From a virus: a stretch of DNA of 64,000 nt. The notes under the pieces were generated by a model. That model saw only the letters and a program-made list of their open reading frames with translations. It was not told where the DNA came from and ran no database searches. Positions within the stretch are counted from its first letter, which is position 1; every line of letters begins with the position of its first letter. Where the stretch lies: the IMG/VR virus record IMGVR_UViG_3300047673_000554, positions 1 to 64,000 of that record; one strand, written 5' to 3'. This document shows positions 8,294-16,573 of this stretch, piece by piece. The position numbers and the translations under genes were made by a program.

Positions 8294-8838
8294 AGCACCG
8301 CCCTCGCCCGCTCCCACAGTTGCAATCGATCCGTCAGGCCATTGAGGCCGCCGTTGATCTTGCGGGTGATCGCTTCGAACTCATCCTCATCGGCCAGCAC
8401 GTTCAGCTCGCGTACCCACCAGAACCACGCGGCAGACTCGGCAGCCCATTGCGGCAATTCCAGCAGCTCAGGTGTGCGCAGCAGTCGCTCATCGCCAAAC
8501 AACGCCAAGCTGCAGCGCAGGTAATTGTTGCGGCCGGTGATCTGGATCAAACCGCGACCGCGATAGCGCTGGCCATCCCCGTCCGCTTCCGGCGTGTTGC
8601 CCAGTTTCGCCGCCAGATTGCCGGTGTCGTACTTGCTCAGGTACTGCTCACCACCCAGTTCACGGACATACTGCAGCTGACCCGACTCATGGCCCACTTG
8701 CGCCAGGAACGCCGCTTGCCGCTTCGGGGTAGTAATTTGCCGGTGCGCCATGGCGGCATTGAGGGCGGATACAAAAACGCCCGCTTGGCGGCGGGCGTTG
8801 GGCATGATGCGTTGCAGTTGTTGTTCGGTAATGGCCAT
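8275..8838 (-). CDS. Phage endolysin, GH19 chitinase-like
   Basis: A 187-residue glycoside hydrolase family 19 enzyme that cuts the peptidoglycan glycan chain. The catalytic glutamate is E51 in VGHESGQL, and YRGRGLIQITGRNNY at about 90-105 is the conserved substrate-binding block. There is no signal peptide, so release depends on a holin. The start is chosen at MAITEQQLQ, preceded by CTGGAG, not the longer MCGFF start, which lies in a terminator hairpin. A stem-loop with a T-run (8854-8873) immediately precedes this ribosome binding site, a pattern shared with other structural genes of this phage. Confidence 0.88.
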   Translation of the reverse strand: MAITEQQLQRIMPNARRQAGVFVSALNAAMAHRQITTPKRQAAFLAQVGHESGQLQYVRELGGEQYLSKYDTGNLAAKLGNTPEADGDGQRYRGRGLIQITGRNNYLRCSLALFGDERLLRTPELLELPQWAAESAAWFWWVRELNVLADEDEFEAITRKINGGLNGLTDRLQLWERARAVLCVSST

Positions 8839-8853
8839 ACAAACTCCAGGCAT

Positions 8854-8873
8854 AAAAAAACCGCACACGGCGG
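8854..8873 (-). terminator. Hairpin plus U-run before endolysin
   Basis: CCGCCGTGTGCGG followed by seven T on the minus strand, between the gpD-like gene and the endolysin ribosome binding site. Confidence 0.65.
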
Positions 8874-8896
8874 ATTAGGGATGCGCAACAGCGCGG

Positions 8897-9943
8897 TTAC
8901 AGGTTCACGACTTTAAGCGGCTTCGTTTGTTTCTTAGGCTTCTTGCCCTTGGCTTTCGCCTTGCCGTGCTTGCCGCCGTTGCATTCGACGGTGGTCGACC
9001 AGCCCGCTTGGGTGTAGACCTGCTCTACCGAGTCGGTCAGATACTCGCCATCGAGACCGACCTTGAAGCCCTGGGCAATGATCGGGCGTTCGGCAAACAG
9101 ATCCGTGCGGCCGGGCATTTCGAAACGCACGCCAGCGCTCGATCGGTTGAACGCGGCCAAGCGCGCCTTGGCTGCAGACTCAGCGGCGGTTTTGTCGTGG
9201 TAGATATGCCGATCGGTATGCACCGCCGGCAGGCCGGTCGGCAGGTCGTCATTCTCCAGGGACACCACCACCAGCTTTCCGGTTTTCTTGTCCTGATGCT
9301 TGGCCGCGACCGACTTGTGTGTGTTTCGATCCTCCAGATTGAACTGCCAGCGGCTGACGTCGCTGCGCGTCAGGGTGATCGCGCCGAAGACCTTGCCGCT
9401 GGCGGTCTGTCCGCCTTGACGCGGCATCACCAACAACTTGCCGTCCGCGACCTTGGCCGTGCAGTCGTACTGCTTAGCCAGGCGCGTGACGAAATTGAAG
9501 TCGGATTCGCCGAGCTGGTCCGCTCGGGCGACCTTCGTCGACACCGAGCACCCTGGCGCCCAGCCATTGCGCGTGGCGATATCGCCGACGATCTTCGACA
9601 ACGGCACCTCCTCCCAGCTTCCGCTGCGGATGGTCTTGCCACTGCCGCGCATGTCGCTGGCCTTGCCCTTGATCACGATCGTATCCGGCGGCCCGGACAC
9701 CGTGACCGAATCGACCACGTAGCGGCCCAAGCGGGCCAGCCCCGTCTCGGCATAGCCCAGGTAGACCTCGATCCCGATGCCGCGTCGGGGCAACGTCACC
9801 AGCCCGTCACGGTCATCAATGCGCAGTTCGAACGTGTCCGAATCCATGCCCGGTTTGTCGGTGGTGCTGAGCTGAATCAGCCGATCATTGATCAGGCCGG
9901 TGATATCGGCGCCATCGGCCACAATCCGAAACTGGGGTGTCAT
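8897..9943 (-). CDS. Tail protein D (late control protein D family)
   Basis: A 348-residue homologue of P2 gpD, the baseplate hub protein that caps the tube next to the gpV spike. Family features include the opening FRIVADGADITGLINDRL, the SDTFELRIDDRDG block and the central FNFVTRLAKQYDCTAKV region. The C-terminus ends in a lysine-rich tail (KAKAKGKKPKKQTK). The start is MTPQFRIV at 9943; the nine upstream codons fall in the U-run of a hairpin. It is followed by the lysis genes and preceded by tail X and U, the P2 order. Confidence 0.88.
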   Translation of the reverse strand: MTPQFRIVADGADITGLINDRLIQLSTTDKPGMDSDTFELRIDDRDGLVTLPRRGIGIEVYLGYAETGLARLGRYVVDSVTVSGPPDTIVIKGKASDMRGSGKTIRSGSWEEVPLSKIVGDIATRNGWAPGCSVSTKVARADQLGESDFNFVTRLAKQYDCTAKVADGKLLVMPRQGGQTASGKVFGAITLTRSDVSRWQFNLEDRNTHKSVAAKHQDKKTGKLVVVSLENDDLPTGLPAVHTDRHIYHDKTAAESAAKARLAAFNRSSAGVRFEMPGRTDLFAERPIIAQGFKVGLDGEYLTDSVEQVYTQAGWSTTVECNGGKHGKAKAKGKKPKKQTKPLKVVNL

Positions 9944-9955
9944 CGATTTTTTCCC

Positions 9956-9978
9956 AAAAAAAACCCGCACAAGGCGGG
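9956..9978 (-). terminator. Hairpin plus U-run before gene D
   Basis: CCCGCC-TTGT-GGCGGG-type stem-loop (plus strand 9964-9978) followed by eight T on the minus strand, directly before the gene D start. Confidence 0.65.
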
Positions 9979-10025
9979 CCAGAAAGTAAGGAAGTTCAAA
10001 CGATGAACGACACGAGTGTAGTCCA

Positions 10026-10232
10026 TCAATCCCACAGGGTGACTTGTTCCTGGGCGGGGGCCGCCAGATCCGGCAACAGGATCACCACGCCGTCGCGGTA
10101 CGGTTGCGGCTCATCGGCCAGGCCCTGATTGGCATTAAGCACCGCCTCCACGCTGCCGTTGAGGTGGCCATAGAAGTTATGGCAGATGGTGTCCAGCAGA
10201 TCCCCGTCAGACGTTCTGCATGTCGTCGCCAT
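10026..10232 (-). CDS. Tail protein X, LysM-like
   Basis: A 68-residue homologue of P2 gpX, a small baseplate-associated protein with a LysM-like fold. Typical features are CRTSDGDLLDTICHNFYG near the N-terminus and a V-I-L-L-P-D-L end motif. The start MATTCRTSDGD overlaps the 3' end of the gpU-like gene by 26 bases. Position between U and D matches P2. Confidence 0.82.
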   Translation of the reverse strand: MATTCRTSDGDLLDTICHNFYGHLNGSVEAVLNANQGLADEPQPYRDGVVILLPDLAAPAQEQVTLWD

Positions 10233-11067
10233 AGTGCCCAAACTCCAGAGTGAACCCTTGTTTACGCGGGATCCCGCCTTGCATCAACGAGCTTTGTTCT
10301 TCCTCGATGCTTTTCAGGCACCAGGTGCCCAGCACGTCGCCATAACCCGTGGTCAGGGTCATCGGCTTGAGCTGGGCACCCAGCGTGCGCAGCGTGTCGA
10401 GCTGTTTCAGGCCGCCCTTGAAGCCGGGGAAAATTGCGCCCTTGAGCGTGATTTTTTCGTCCCCCATGCCCACGCCTTGCTGCGCCGGTCGCCGCGACAG
10501 GCGCTCCTGGGAGGCCCAGCGAAATTCGGTCGAGCGCCGCAATTCATCAAATGCCGCCGTGTCGAGATTGAAGAAATACGGCTGCGCCTTGGGATCTTGC
10601 GGCTGGATGATCAGCAGGTGCGGGAACGGTTTCACCGCCTCCGGTGCCGGCGTCTGGTCCGTGGCAAACGCCCCCGTGGGCACAATGTTGGCCAGCGCCG
10701 GGCTGACCTTGCCGGCGATCTTGCCGATCGCCGTCGTCGCCTTGCCCGCCTGCTCCTTCAGCACGCCCATGCGTTCATCAATTTGCGACAGCGCCCGGGT
10801 GGCCGTGCCGTACATGGCCACCACTTTCCCGACCTGGGCCTGAGCGGCATTCACCCCGCGCATGACGCGCTGAAGCTGGGCGCCGACCGCCGGACCGACA
10901 AAGGGCAGCCCCTCCAGCTCGGAAGCCGCGCCGGTGATTTCCCCGATCGCGCCATTCACCGGCCCCAACATGCCGTCCAGGCTGCGCCGCCCGGTTTCCC
11001 CGGCCGAGGCCAGGAACCCCAGCCCCGACTGTAATCGCTGCAATGCGGTCTTGTTTTGATCAGACAT
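10207..11067 (-). CDS. Tail protein U (P2-like) with N-terminal extension
   Basis: 286 residues. The C-terminal ~140 residues (from PFPHLLIIQPQDPKAQPYFFNL to EFGHYGDDM) match P2 gpU, a protein at the tube end/baseplate hub. The first ~135 residues form an alanine/glycine-rich helical extension (GPVNGAIGEITGAASELEG and similar) absent from P2 gpU, which is about 160 residues. It may be a fused tail-interior segment or a linker to the tape-measure protein, encoded just upstream. The ATG at 11067 starts MSDQNKTALQ; the gene begins 12 bases after the tape-measure stop. Confidence 0.8.
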   Translation of the reverse strand: MSDQNKTALQRLQSGLGFLASAGETGRRSLDGMLGPVNGAIGEITGAASELEGLPFVGPAVGAQLQRVMRGVNAAQAQVGKVVAMYGTATRALSQIDERMGVLKEQAGKATTAIGKIAGKVSPALANIVPTGAFATDQTPAPEAVKPFPHLLIIQPQDPKAQPYFFNLDTAAFDELRRSTEFRWASQERLSRRPAQQGVGMGDEKITLKGAIFPGFKGGLKQLDTLRTLGAQLKPMTLTTGYGDVLGTWCLKSIEEEQSSLMQGGIPRKQGFTLEFGHYGDDMQNV

Positions 11068-11078
11068 ATGTCCCCCGA

Positions 11079-13739
11079 TTAAACGTGCGGCGCGTCAAAC
11101 AGTTGAGCGCTCCCCACCTGCTTGGCCATGTCGCGATAGTACTGATCGAGCTGCGGCTTGATCTGCGCAAAAAGCTGATTGCCATCCTTCACGTCGCCGT
11201 TGACCGTCAGCGAGAACGGCGCCTGAATCGCCACGTTCGACTCGACCTTGGGCGCCTCCGCTTTCGCCGCCATCGGCTTGACCAGTGCCCCGGCCGCCGG
11301 GTCCGCGCTGGCCGGCGGCAACATCATGGCTTTCGCCGCCTCCCCCGGTTGCGGCGGCGGATCTTCCAGGCCCGAGCGAATGACCTTGGGCCGGCGCAGC
11401 TCGGAGCCCGGGAAACGCACCTTGTTGGCAAAGTGCGGCAGCAACATGGCGTCCTTGGAATTGAGGTCGCGCGGGTCATACGATACCGGCGGCGCAGCAG
11501 CGGCCGACGTGGCGGCGACACTCGCCCCCGGACCGGCGCCGGGGTTGGTCAGCATCAGCGGCCCGGTGGTCGATGGCGCGAACGACTGGGCAATCCCGCC
11601 CAGCACCGGCGGGATGTCCTTGCCGGCATTGGCCATCATCAGCGGTCCGGCGGCCGGTAGACGCTTCAGATCGTCGGGCGTACCGAACGCCGCCTTACCC
11701 AGCGCACCGCCCAGGGCGTCCCCCCCTTCACTGCCGAGATAGCCGCCAATCAGCCCGCCGACAAAAGTACCAATCACCGGCAATACCGCCGTGCCGATGG
11801 CCGCACCGGCTGCCGCACCGACCAGCGTGCCCGCCAAGCCACCAGCGGCCGCACCATAACCTTCGGCTTTATCGTCCTGCGTTTCGGCGTTCTGATACGT
11901 GTCGTAGGCCTTAAACCCGGCATCCACCACCGACACCACGGCGGCGCCCTTGACAGCGGAGCCGATCCCCAAGCCTCGACCACCACCACTTCGCCCCCGC
12001 CCTCGGCCGGACCGCCCGCCTTTCTTGCCTTTTTTGCCGTCCTTGCCTTCGGCATCGAGGTCGCCCGCCTCCAGACCGCCGCCACCGCCGCCACCCCCGC
12101 CCACCACAATGACCTTTTGAGGGATGTTCGGATTGCCCATCAGCGAACCGCGCCCGATGTTGAGCAAGCCCTTGGCAATCTTGAAGGTGCTCATGGCGCT
12201 CTGAAAGGCGATCACCGCCGCCACGGCCGCGCCAATGCCGGTCACCACCTTGGGCGATTCGTCAGACAGCTTGCTCAGCCCCTGGGTGACGTAGGTCAGC
12301 CCGTCCGCCACCTTGTCGGTGACCGGGCGGAATGCGTCGCCGATCGCGCGCATGGCGTCGTCCATGCCCTGGGCCATTTCCGACCACTTCTGCGCCGACG
12401 ACTGCCGGCGCTCCTCCAGGTTCTTGTCCAGGATCCCGGTGGCATTGGCCGAGTCCTTTTTCAGACTGGCATACAGCTCCTTGTTCTGCATGAACGCCGT
12501 CAGCGCGCCCTTGACCTGCATGTCGGCGAACAGGTCGCCGGTGCGCAAGGCTTGCTCCAGGGACGCGATCATGGCCTTGGCCTTTTCCGGGTCCGCCTCC
12601 TTGCTGATCTTGGCCGTGGCTTCTGCCATCGCGGCGGCCTTCTTCGGATCGGTCGCCGCGATGTATTTTTGCGCCAGCTCAAAGCTGGATTCCAACGTGG
12701 ATTTGCCGTTCTGCAGCCCGGTATTCATCGACGCCTGATAATCGATCCCGGCCTTTTTGTAGGCCGTCACCGTGTCACCCGAGCCGATCTTTTCCATCCA
12801 GTTTTTCAGGTTGTTGGCCGCCTCGTCAGAGCCGCCGGCGGTCTTCATTTGCACCTGCAGCATGGCGCCCAGTTGCGACACCGAATCCATGCCGGTGATG
12901 CCCAGCTTGCCCATCCCCGCCAGCAACTCGGGGAACCACCGCGCCATGTCGGCCGCTTCGAAACTGCCCGCCTGCCCTTGGTAGGCGATCGCCTCCAGGG
13001 CCTTTTGCATCATGGCCGGGTCGGTGATCTTGGCGTTCTGCCCCAGGGCGTTGATCATCTTCGCCGTTTCGCCACCGTCGGAGCCTTGGCCCACCGCGAA
13101 CTTGGCGGCGGTCGGGGCGTAGGCCAGTGCCTTGTCCAGCTCCATGCCGGCGCCCACCAGGGCGTTGACCACTTCGGCCACGTCGTTACGCGCCATACCC
13201 GTGTCCCGCGACGTGTCGATAATCTTCTTCGACATCTGCGCTTCTTCGGGGTTGTTGGCAATGTTCGACTTGATCGCAATGTCGCGAATGATCGCGCCAT
13301 AGTCCGCGCTGACCTTGGTCGGAATCGCCATCGCCGCCGTGGCGGCCACCGCTTGGCCCACGCTACTTTTGAGCTTCTGCTTGCCTTCGTCGAGTTGCTG
13401 GTGACCTTTGGCCTTCAGCTCGGCCTTGTGCGCCGCCTGCCCCATGGCCGAGTAGGCCTTGGCCAGATTGCGTACTTCCACGCCTTCTTTCTTCAGGCTG
13501 CTCAGGTTGCTTTCGAGTTGCTTTTGCAACGCCGAAGCGCCCTTTTCGCCCGCCATGTGCGCCCGGCGCCATTCGTCGCGCAGGCGCATGGTGTCGCCAA
13601 TGGTCTTTTCCAGCACCCGGGATTTTTTGCCGGTTGCCTCCAGGCGCTGCATGCGATTGGTGACGTCCTTGAACGCCAAGCCCACCGTGGAGCTGACCGC
13701 CCCGCCAATGACCAGGCCGAGCGCGAGTTTGTTCGCCAT
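11079..13739 (-). CDS. Tail tape-measure protein (P2 gpT-like)
   Basis: An 886-residue tape-measure protein that sets tail length and is ejected during infection. The N-terminal half has long helical, coiled-coil-prone segments and the TP901-type core (GRDMARW-like blocks around the tail-tape domain). The centre holds hydrophobic glycine/alanine stretches (AGTLVGAAAGAAIGTAVLP) likely to cross the membrane. A low-complexity insert at about 550-595 combines nine glycines, GKKGKKGG and RGRGRSGGGRG. It follows the E/E' genes and precedes U, X and D, as in P2. Start MANKLALGLVIGG is preceded by no competing start. Confidence 0.88.
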   Translation of the reverse strand: MANKLALGLVIGGAVSSTVGLAFKDVTNRMQRLEATGKKSRVLEKTIGDTMRLRDEWRRAHMAGEKGASALQKQLESNLSSLKKEGVEVRNLAKAYSAMGQAAHKAELKAKGHQQLDEGKQKLKSSVGQAVAATAAMAIPTKVSADYGAIIRDIAIKSNIANNPEEAQMSKKIIDTSRDTGMARNDVAEVVNALVGAGMELDKALAYAPTAAKFAVGQGSDGGETAKMINALGQNAKITDPAMMQKALEAIAYQGQAGSFEAADMARWFPELLAGMGKLGITGMDSVSQLGAMLQVQMKTAGGSDEAANNLKNWMEKIGSGDTVTAYKKAGIDYQASMNTGLQNGKSTLESSFELAQKYIAATDPKKAAAMAEATAKISKEADPEKAKAMIASLEQALRTGDLFADMQVKGALTAFMQNKELYASLKKDSANATGILDKNLEERRQSSAQKWSEMAQGMDDAMRAIGDAFRPVTDKVADGLTYVTQGLSKLSDESPKVVTGIGAAVAAVIAFQSAMSTFKIAKGLLNIGRGSLMGNPNIPQKVIVVGGGGGGGGGLEAGDLDAEGKDGKKGKKGGRSGRGRGRSGGGRGLGIGSAVKGAAVVSVVDAGFKAYDTYQNAETQDDKAEGYGAAAGGLAGTLVGAAAGAAIGTAVLPVIGTFVGGLIGGYLGSEGGDALGGALGKAAFGTPDDLKRLPAAGPLMMANAGKDIPPVLGGIAQSFAPSTTGPLMLTNPGAGPGASVAATSAAAAPPVSYDPRDLNSKDAMLLPHFANKVRFPGSELRRPKVIRSGLEDPPPQPGEAAKAMMLPPASADPAAGALVKPMAAKAEAPKVESNVAIQAPFSLTVNGDVKDGNQLFAQIKPQLDQYYRDMAKQVGSAQLFDAPHV

Positions 13740-13775
13740 GTGCGTGCCCTATACGTCGGGGAATTCAAAGGCGGC

Positions 13776-13892
13776 TCAATCCGTGAGCCACCACAGCATC
13801 TGATCGAAGGGCAGCGCTTCAATCTCGGCCGCCGAGAAACCGGTCTCTTTGGCCAAGCGTTGAGCCGCGTCCCTGAGCGTGACAGCGTTAAA
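13776..13892 (-). CDS. GpE'-like extension of the tail assembly chaperone
   Basis: A reading frame without its own good start that continues past the gpE-like stop in another phase. It reads NAVTLRDAAQRLAKETGF and then SAAEIEALPFDQMLWWLTD, matching the small P2 GpE family ending (EIEALP...LMxW). In P2 this segment is made by -1 frameshifting on the E message. Here the phase offset is +1 relative to E, at GTTTAACG, so the mechanism could be frameshifting or internal initiation. The start coordinate is approximate. Confidence 0.5.
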   Translation of the reverse strand, partial: FNAVTLRDAAQRLAKETGFSAAEIEALPFDQMLWWLTD

Positions 13893-14208
13893 CGTCGTCT
13901 TCTTCGACCAAGCGAAAATAGCCCGCCGACAGGCGTTGGTAGTCCTTGTATTTCAAGGTCAGCAGCTCCGCCTCGGTCAGTCCGGTCAGGCTGCCAAACA
14001 ACGACAGCTCCTGTTTTTCGTAGTCGCCATTGCCGGCGACCTTGGACGCGCGCCAGTCCTTGACGCTGGGCGCGCGCATGGTCAGCGCATCCGTGAGGAC
14101 TTCACTGATCAGGGTTGGGTACTTGAGCGTTACGGTCACGCCCTCATCGCTCAGCTTCAGCCACTTCGGCAAGGTCGGCGCGGTGGTGTCTTGGGTTTCT
14201 TGAGTCAT
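13888..14208 (-). CDS. Tail assembly chaperone E (P2-like)
   Basis: A 106-residue protein of the P2 gpE/Mu gp41 tail assembly chaperone group, which coats the tape-measure protein during tail assembly. It contains the family block WLKLSDEGVTVTLKYPTLI and the acidic end FRLVEEDDV. The start MTQETQDTT is used because the longer frame runs back into the tube gene. It sits between tube and tape-measure genes, the canonical place, and overlaps an E' extension frame at its 3' end. Confidence 0.82.
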   Translation of the reverse strand: MTQETQDTTAPTLPKWLKLSDEGVTVTLKYPTLISEVLTDALTMRAPSVKDWRASKVAGNGDYEKQELSLFGSLTGLTEAELLTLKYKDYQRLSAGYFRLVEEDDV

Positions 14209-14221
14209 GTTCTTTGAGTCC

Positions 14222-14725
14222 TTAGAGGCCGAGGGCCGAACGTTCTTCCGCCAGTTGATCGACACCGTCGACCACCTGAATCATGTTGAGTGGGTCGATC
14301 TCGTACATCACGCGCCCGTCGATTTCGAGCTTGTAATAAATGGCCTTGATCGCGTGCTTGATTTCCGCTTTGTCGCCCGGCTTCCAGTCGCCCATGTCGA
14401 CCTCTTTGATGCCACCGCGCAGGGTGACCACCACCGGCGTGATCGCGCCTTTGAGGCCCTTGAAGGCGCCCCGAAAAACGATGGTGCAAGCGGTCTGATC
14501 GGCCAGCCCGAAGTACTTCAGCGCCTCACGGCGCACGCCGTTGGTGGTAAAGGCCGCTTCCAGCTTTTCCAGGCCCATGCCCATTTCAATCGGGGCGGAC
14601 ATGCCGCCGCCCTGATAGTCGTCGGTCTTTTGCGTCAGCTTGGGCAGCGACAGGGTGGGCACGTCGCCGGCGAAACTCACACCGTCGACAAAGGCGTTCA
14701 TGTTGGAGAGAACTTGAGGAATCAT
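14222..14725 (-). CDS. Major tail tube protein (FII)
   Basis: A 167-residue P2 FII-type tube protein that polymerises into the inner tail tube. It begins MIPQVLSNMNAFVDGVSFAGDVPTLSLPKL, a typical FII start, and contains the GGMSAPIEMGMGLEKLEAAF block. It follows the sheath gene by 12 bases in a sheath-tube-chaperone-tape order identical to P2. Confidence 0.92.
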   Translation of the reverse strand: MIPQVLSNMNAFVDGVSFAGDVPTLSLPKLTQKTDDYQGGGMSAPIEMGMGLEKLEAAFTTNGVRREALKYFGLADQTACTIVFRGAFKGLKGAITPVVVTLRGGIKEVDMGDWKPGDKAEIKHAIKAIYYKLEIDGRVMYEIDPLNMIQVVDGVDQLAEERSALGL

Positions 14726-14737
14726 CGTGCGAGCCCC

Positions 14738-15904
14738 TTAGGCGGATTCAAGAACTTCGGTCAGCCATTCGTTGGTGACTTCAATGAGGAAATTCGGGTT
14801 TTCGGCCGGCGGCACGTCGGTGAAGCGGATGCGCCAGAACACTTTGCCCTGCTCGATTTGGCTGGCCGTGTTCCGCTCCTTGTCCGCGTAGACCTCGAAG
14901 TTGATCACCGCACCGGCGTTCTTCTGATCGCGCATGAACGCCTGAAGGCCCTCGGTCACGTCCTGCACGTAGGTCTTGGTGATCGAGCGGTCGACCGCCC
15001 ACTTGTGCCCCGCCTGGATCGCATCCATGAGGATGTCGCAGGTCCGTACCCGGGTGACGAACGCCCATTTCGGATCGCTGGACAGCGTGCGGTTACCCCA
15101 CAGGCGATACCCGCCGTCACGAATGATCGTCGCGATGTTTGCGTTATTCAGCAGGTTGGCCCGGCAGGTTTCGTCGCCGTCCAGGTACTCGATCGGGCGC
15201 GTGGTGCCGGTGATGCCGACAAACTCTTTGTTCGACGGCGATGCCCAGTAGCCATACGTGGCGTCGGTCCAGGCAAACAGGCCCGCCACCCAGGCCGAGC
15301 CCGGCGCGTCGATGGTTGTGCTCAATACCGAGTCCCAGTACTTGACGCCGGGATCGACCATGTACAGACGCTTGCTGCCGAACTCCAGCGCGTAAGCCAA
15401 GGCCGCTTCATCGGTGGTGTTCGGGCCGTCGAGGATGGCCATGGCGCGCAGCTTGGCGGCCAGGGCATCCATGGCGGTGGCCACGGCTTGGGTGGCCGAG
15501 TGCTTCGGGGCGATCAGCAGTTTCGGCTGGGCGTTGTGCTTGCTCTTGCCATCGAGCAGCGCTTGCAACCCGGTACGGTGACCATCGGCCAGCACCCCGC
15601 CAATGATGGCGGATGTTTGCAGCGCGGCGTCTTCCAGCTTAGGGACGCCGATCGCGACGATCACCGCTTTGGCGCGCACGTAGATCGCCTGGGCGGCTTT
15701 GGTGATCGCCGAGTCCGGGCCGAATGCGGCAATGGCTTCGCGCTCGGACGTGAGCAACACCAGCTCGCCGGCCTTGGCCGTACCGCCGCCGAGCAGGCCC
15801 GGGGTGAAGGTGTCGCACAGGCCGATGATCGACGACGACGGCAGCGAAATAGTCCGTGCGCCGGTGTCGATCAGCGAGGTGGTGACGCCGTGAAAGAAAC
15901 TCAT
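14738..15904 (-). CDS. Contractile tail sheath protein (FI)
   Basis: A 388-residue P2 FI-type sheath subunit; the sheath contracts to drive the tube through the envelope. The start MSFFHGVTTSLIDTGARTI is characteristic, and the C-terminal region FRIRFTDVPPAENPNFLIEVTNEW is the inter-subunit handshake domain. The ATG at 15904 is preferred over an upstream TTG because CTGGAG lies 11 bases before it. A hairpin with a U-run precedes the ribosome binding site, so the gene can start a separately controlled transcript segment. Confidence 0.93.
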   Translation of the reverse strand: MSFFHGVTTSLIDTGARTISLPSSSIIGLCDTFTPGLLGGGTAKAGELVLLTSEREAIAAFGPDSAITKAAQAIYVRAKAVIVAIGVPKLEDAALQTSAIIGGVLADGHRTGLQALLDGKSKHNAQPKLLIAPKHSATQAVATAMDALAAKLRAMAILDGPNTTDEAALAYALEFGSKRLYMVDPGVKYWDSVLSTTIDAPGSAWVAGLFAWTDATYGYWASPSNKEFVGITGTTRPIEYLDGDETCRANLLNNANIATIIRDGGYRLWGNRTLSSDPKWAFVTRVRTCDILMDAIQAGHKWAVDRSITKTYVQDVTEGLQAFMRDQKNAGAVINFEVYADKERNTASQIEQGKVFWRIRFTDVPPAENPNFLIEVTNEWLTEVLESA

Positions 15905-15925
15905 AAGGCTCAATCTCCAGAAACG

Positions 15926-15948
15926 AAAAAGCCCCGCATAAGCGAGGC
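15926..15948 (-). terminator. Hairpin plus U-run before sheath gene
   Basis: GCCTCGC-TTAT-GCGGGGC stem followed by five T on the minus strand, then CTGGAG and the sheath ATG. Confidence 0.65.
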
Positions 15949-15984
15949 TGTCAGGGATGTTTGTGTTACGCGTAACGGAAAAGA

Positions 15985-16010
15985 AAACGCCCCGTCAGTG
16001 CGGGGCGTTT
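15985..16010 (-). terminator. Terminator after tail fibre assembly gene
   Basis: AACGCCCCG pairs with CGGGGCGTT around a short loop, followed on the minus strand by TTCTTTT. It closes the baseplate/fibre operon. Confidence 0.75.
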
Positions 16011-16566
16011 ATTTGGGTTTGTCGGCGATCCAGCTCGGCGCCACCGGCCGGTCTTTTTGCTCCGGAAACTGACCGGCTTCCGGCCAGTTGCGCAGAGCCT
16101 GTCGATAGGCATACAGCTCCGCGCGCTGATCGGCGCTTAGCGGATAATCCGGCATGACCAGATAATCGGTGCTCGCAATTTGCGCATTGCGCCACGCTCG
16201 CTCACCCGCTTGCGCCGCTGCAATCTGCGCCGCCTCATCCAGAACCCAATCGCCACCCGCCCACATGTAGAACTGACCCGGCCAGCGTTTAGCGGTCAGT
16301 CCTTCGGGCAGATCGCCAAGCTTGGAATACTCCTCCGCGACGCCTGGTTCTTCCGTGCGGAAAACAGCACCGCGATAGTCGGCCAATAGTTGCGGCTTCC
16401 CCTCGACCAGCGCCCATACGTGGCCAGCCTCGGGCGGGCTCAGAGGCTTTTCAAGCTGGACGGTATTGCCCGGCAGATACGGGCCAAATCCCGGGACATC
16501 TGGAAACTCTGACAACTTAAACGGCCCGGTCAGGATGCCCAGCGGGTCGAACACATAGATATTCAT
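16009..16566 (-). CDS. Tail fibre assembly protein
   Basis: A 185-residue chaperone-like protein of the Tfa/P2 gpG group. It contains KPLSPPEAGHVWALVEGKPQ, then the coil-forming AAQIAAAQAGERAWRNAQIAS and the terminal YPLSADQRAELYAYRQALRNWPE block typical of these proteins. It helps the fibre encoded just upstream to fold and trimerise. The start MNIYVFDPLG is preferred to the codon two positions earlier. It ends at a strong terminator. Confidence 0.85.
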   Translation of the reverse strand: MNIYVFDPLGILTGPFKLSEFPDVPGFGPYLPGNTVQLEKPLSPPEAGHVWALVEGKPQLLADYRGAVFRTEEPGVAEEYSKLGDLPEGLTAKRWPGQFYMWAGGDWVLDEAAQIAAAQAGERAWRNAQIASTDYLVMPDYPLSADQRAELYAYRQALRNWPEAGQFPEQKDRPVAPSWIADKPK

Positions 16567-16573
16567 TAGCACC

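Noticed and set aside
14207-16072. Long plus-strand frame opposite tail genes
   Set aside because: High GC content gives long open frames opposite real genes; the minus-strand proteins are clear phage tail proteins. The same applies to 12117-14063 and 25273-26292.
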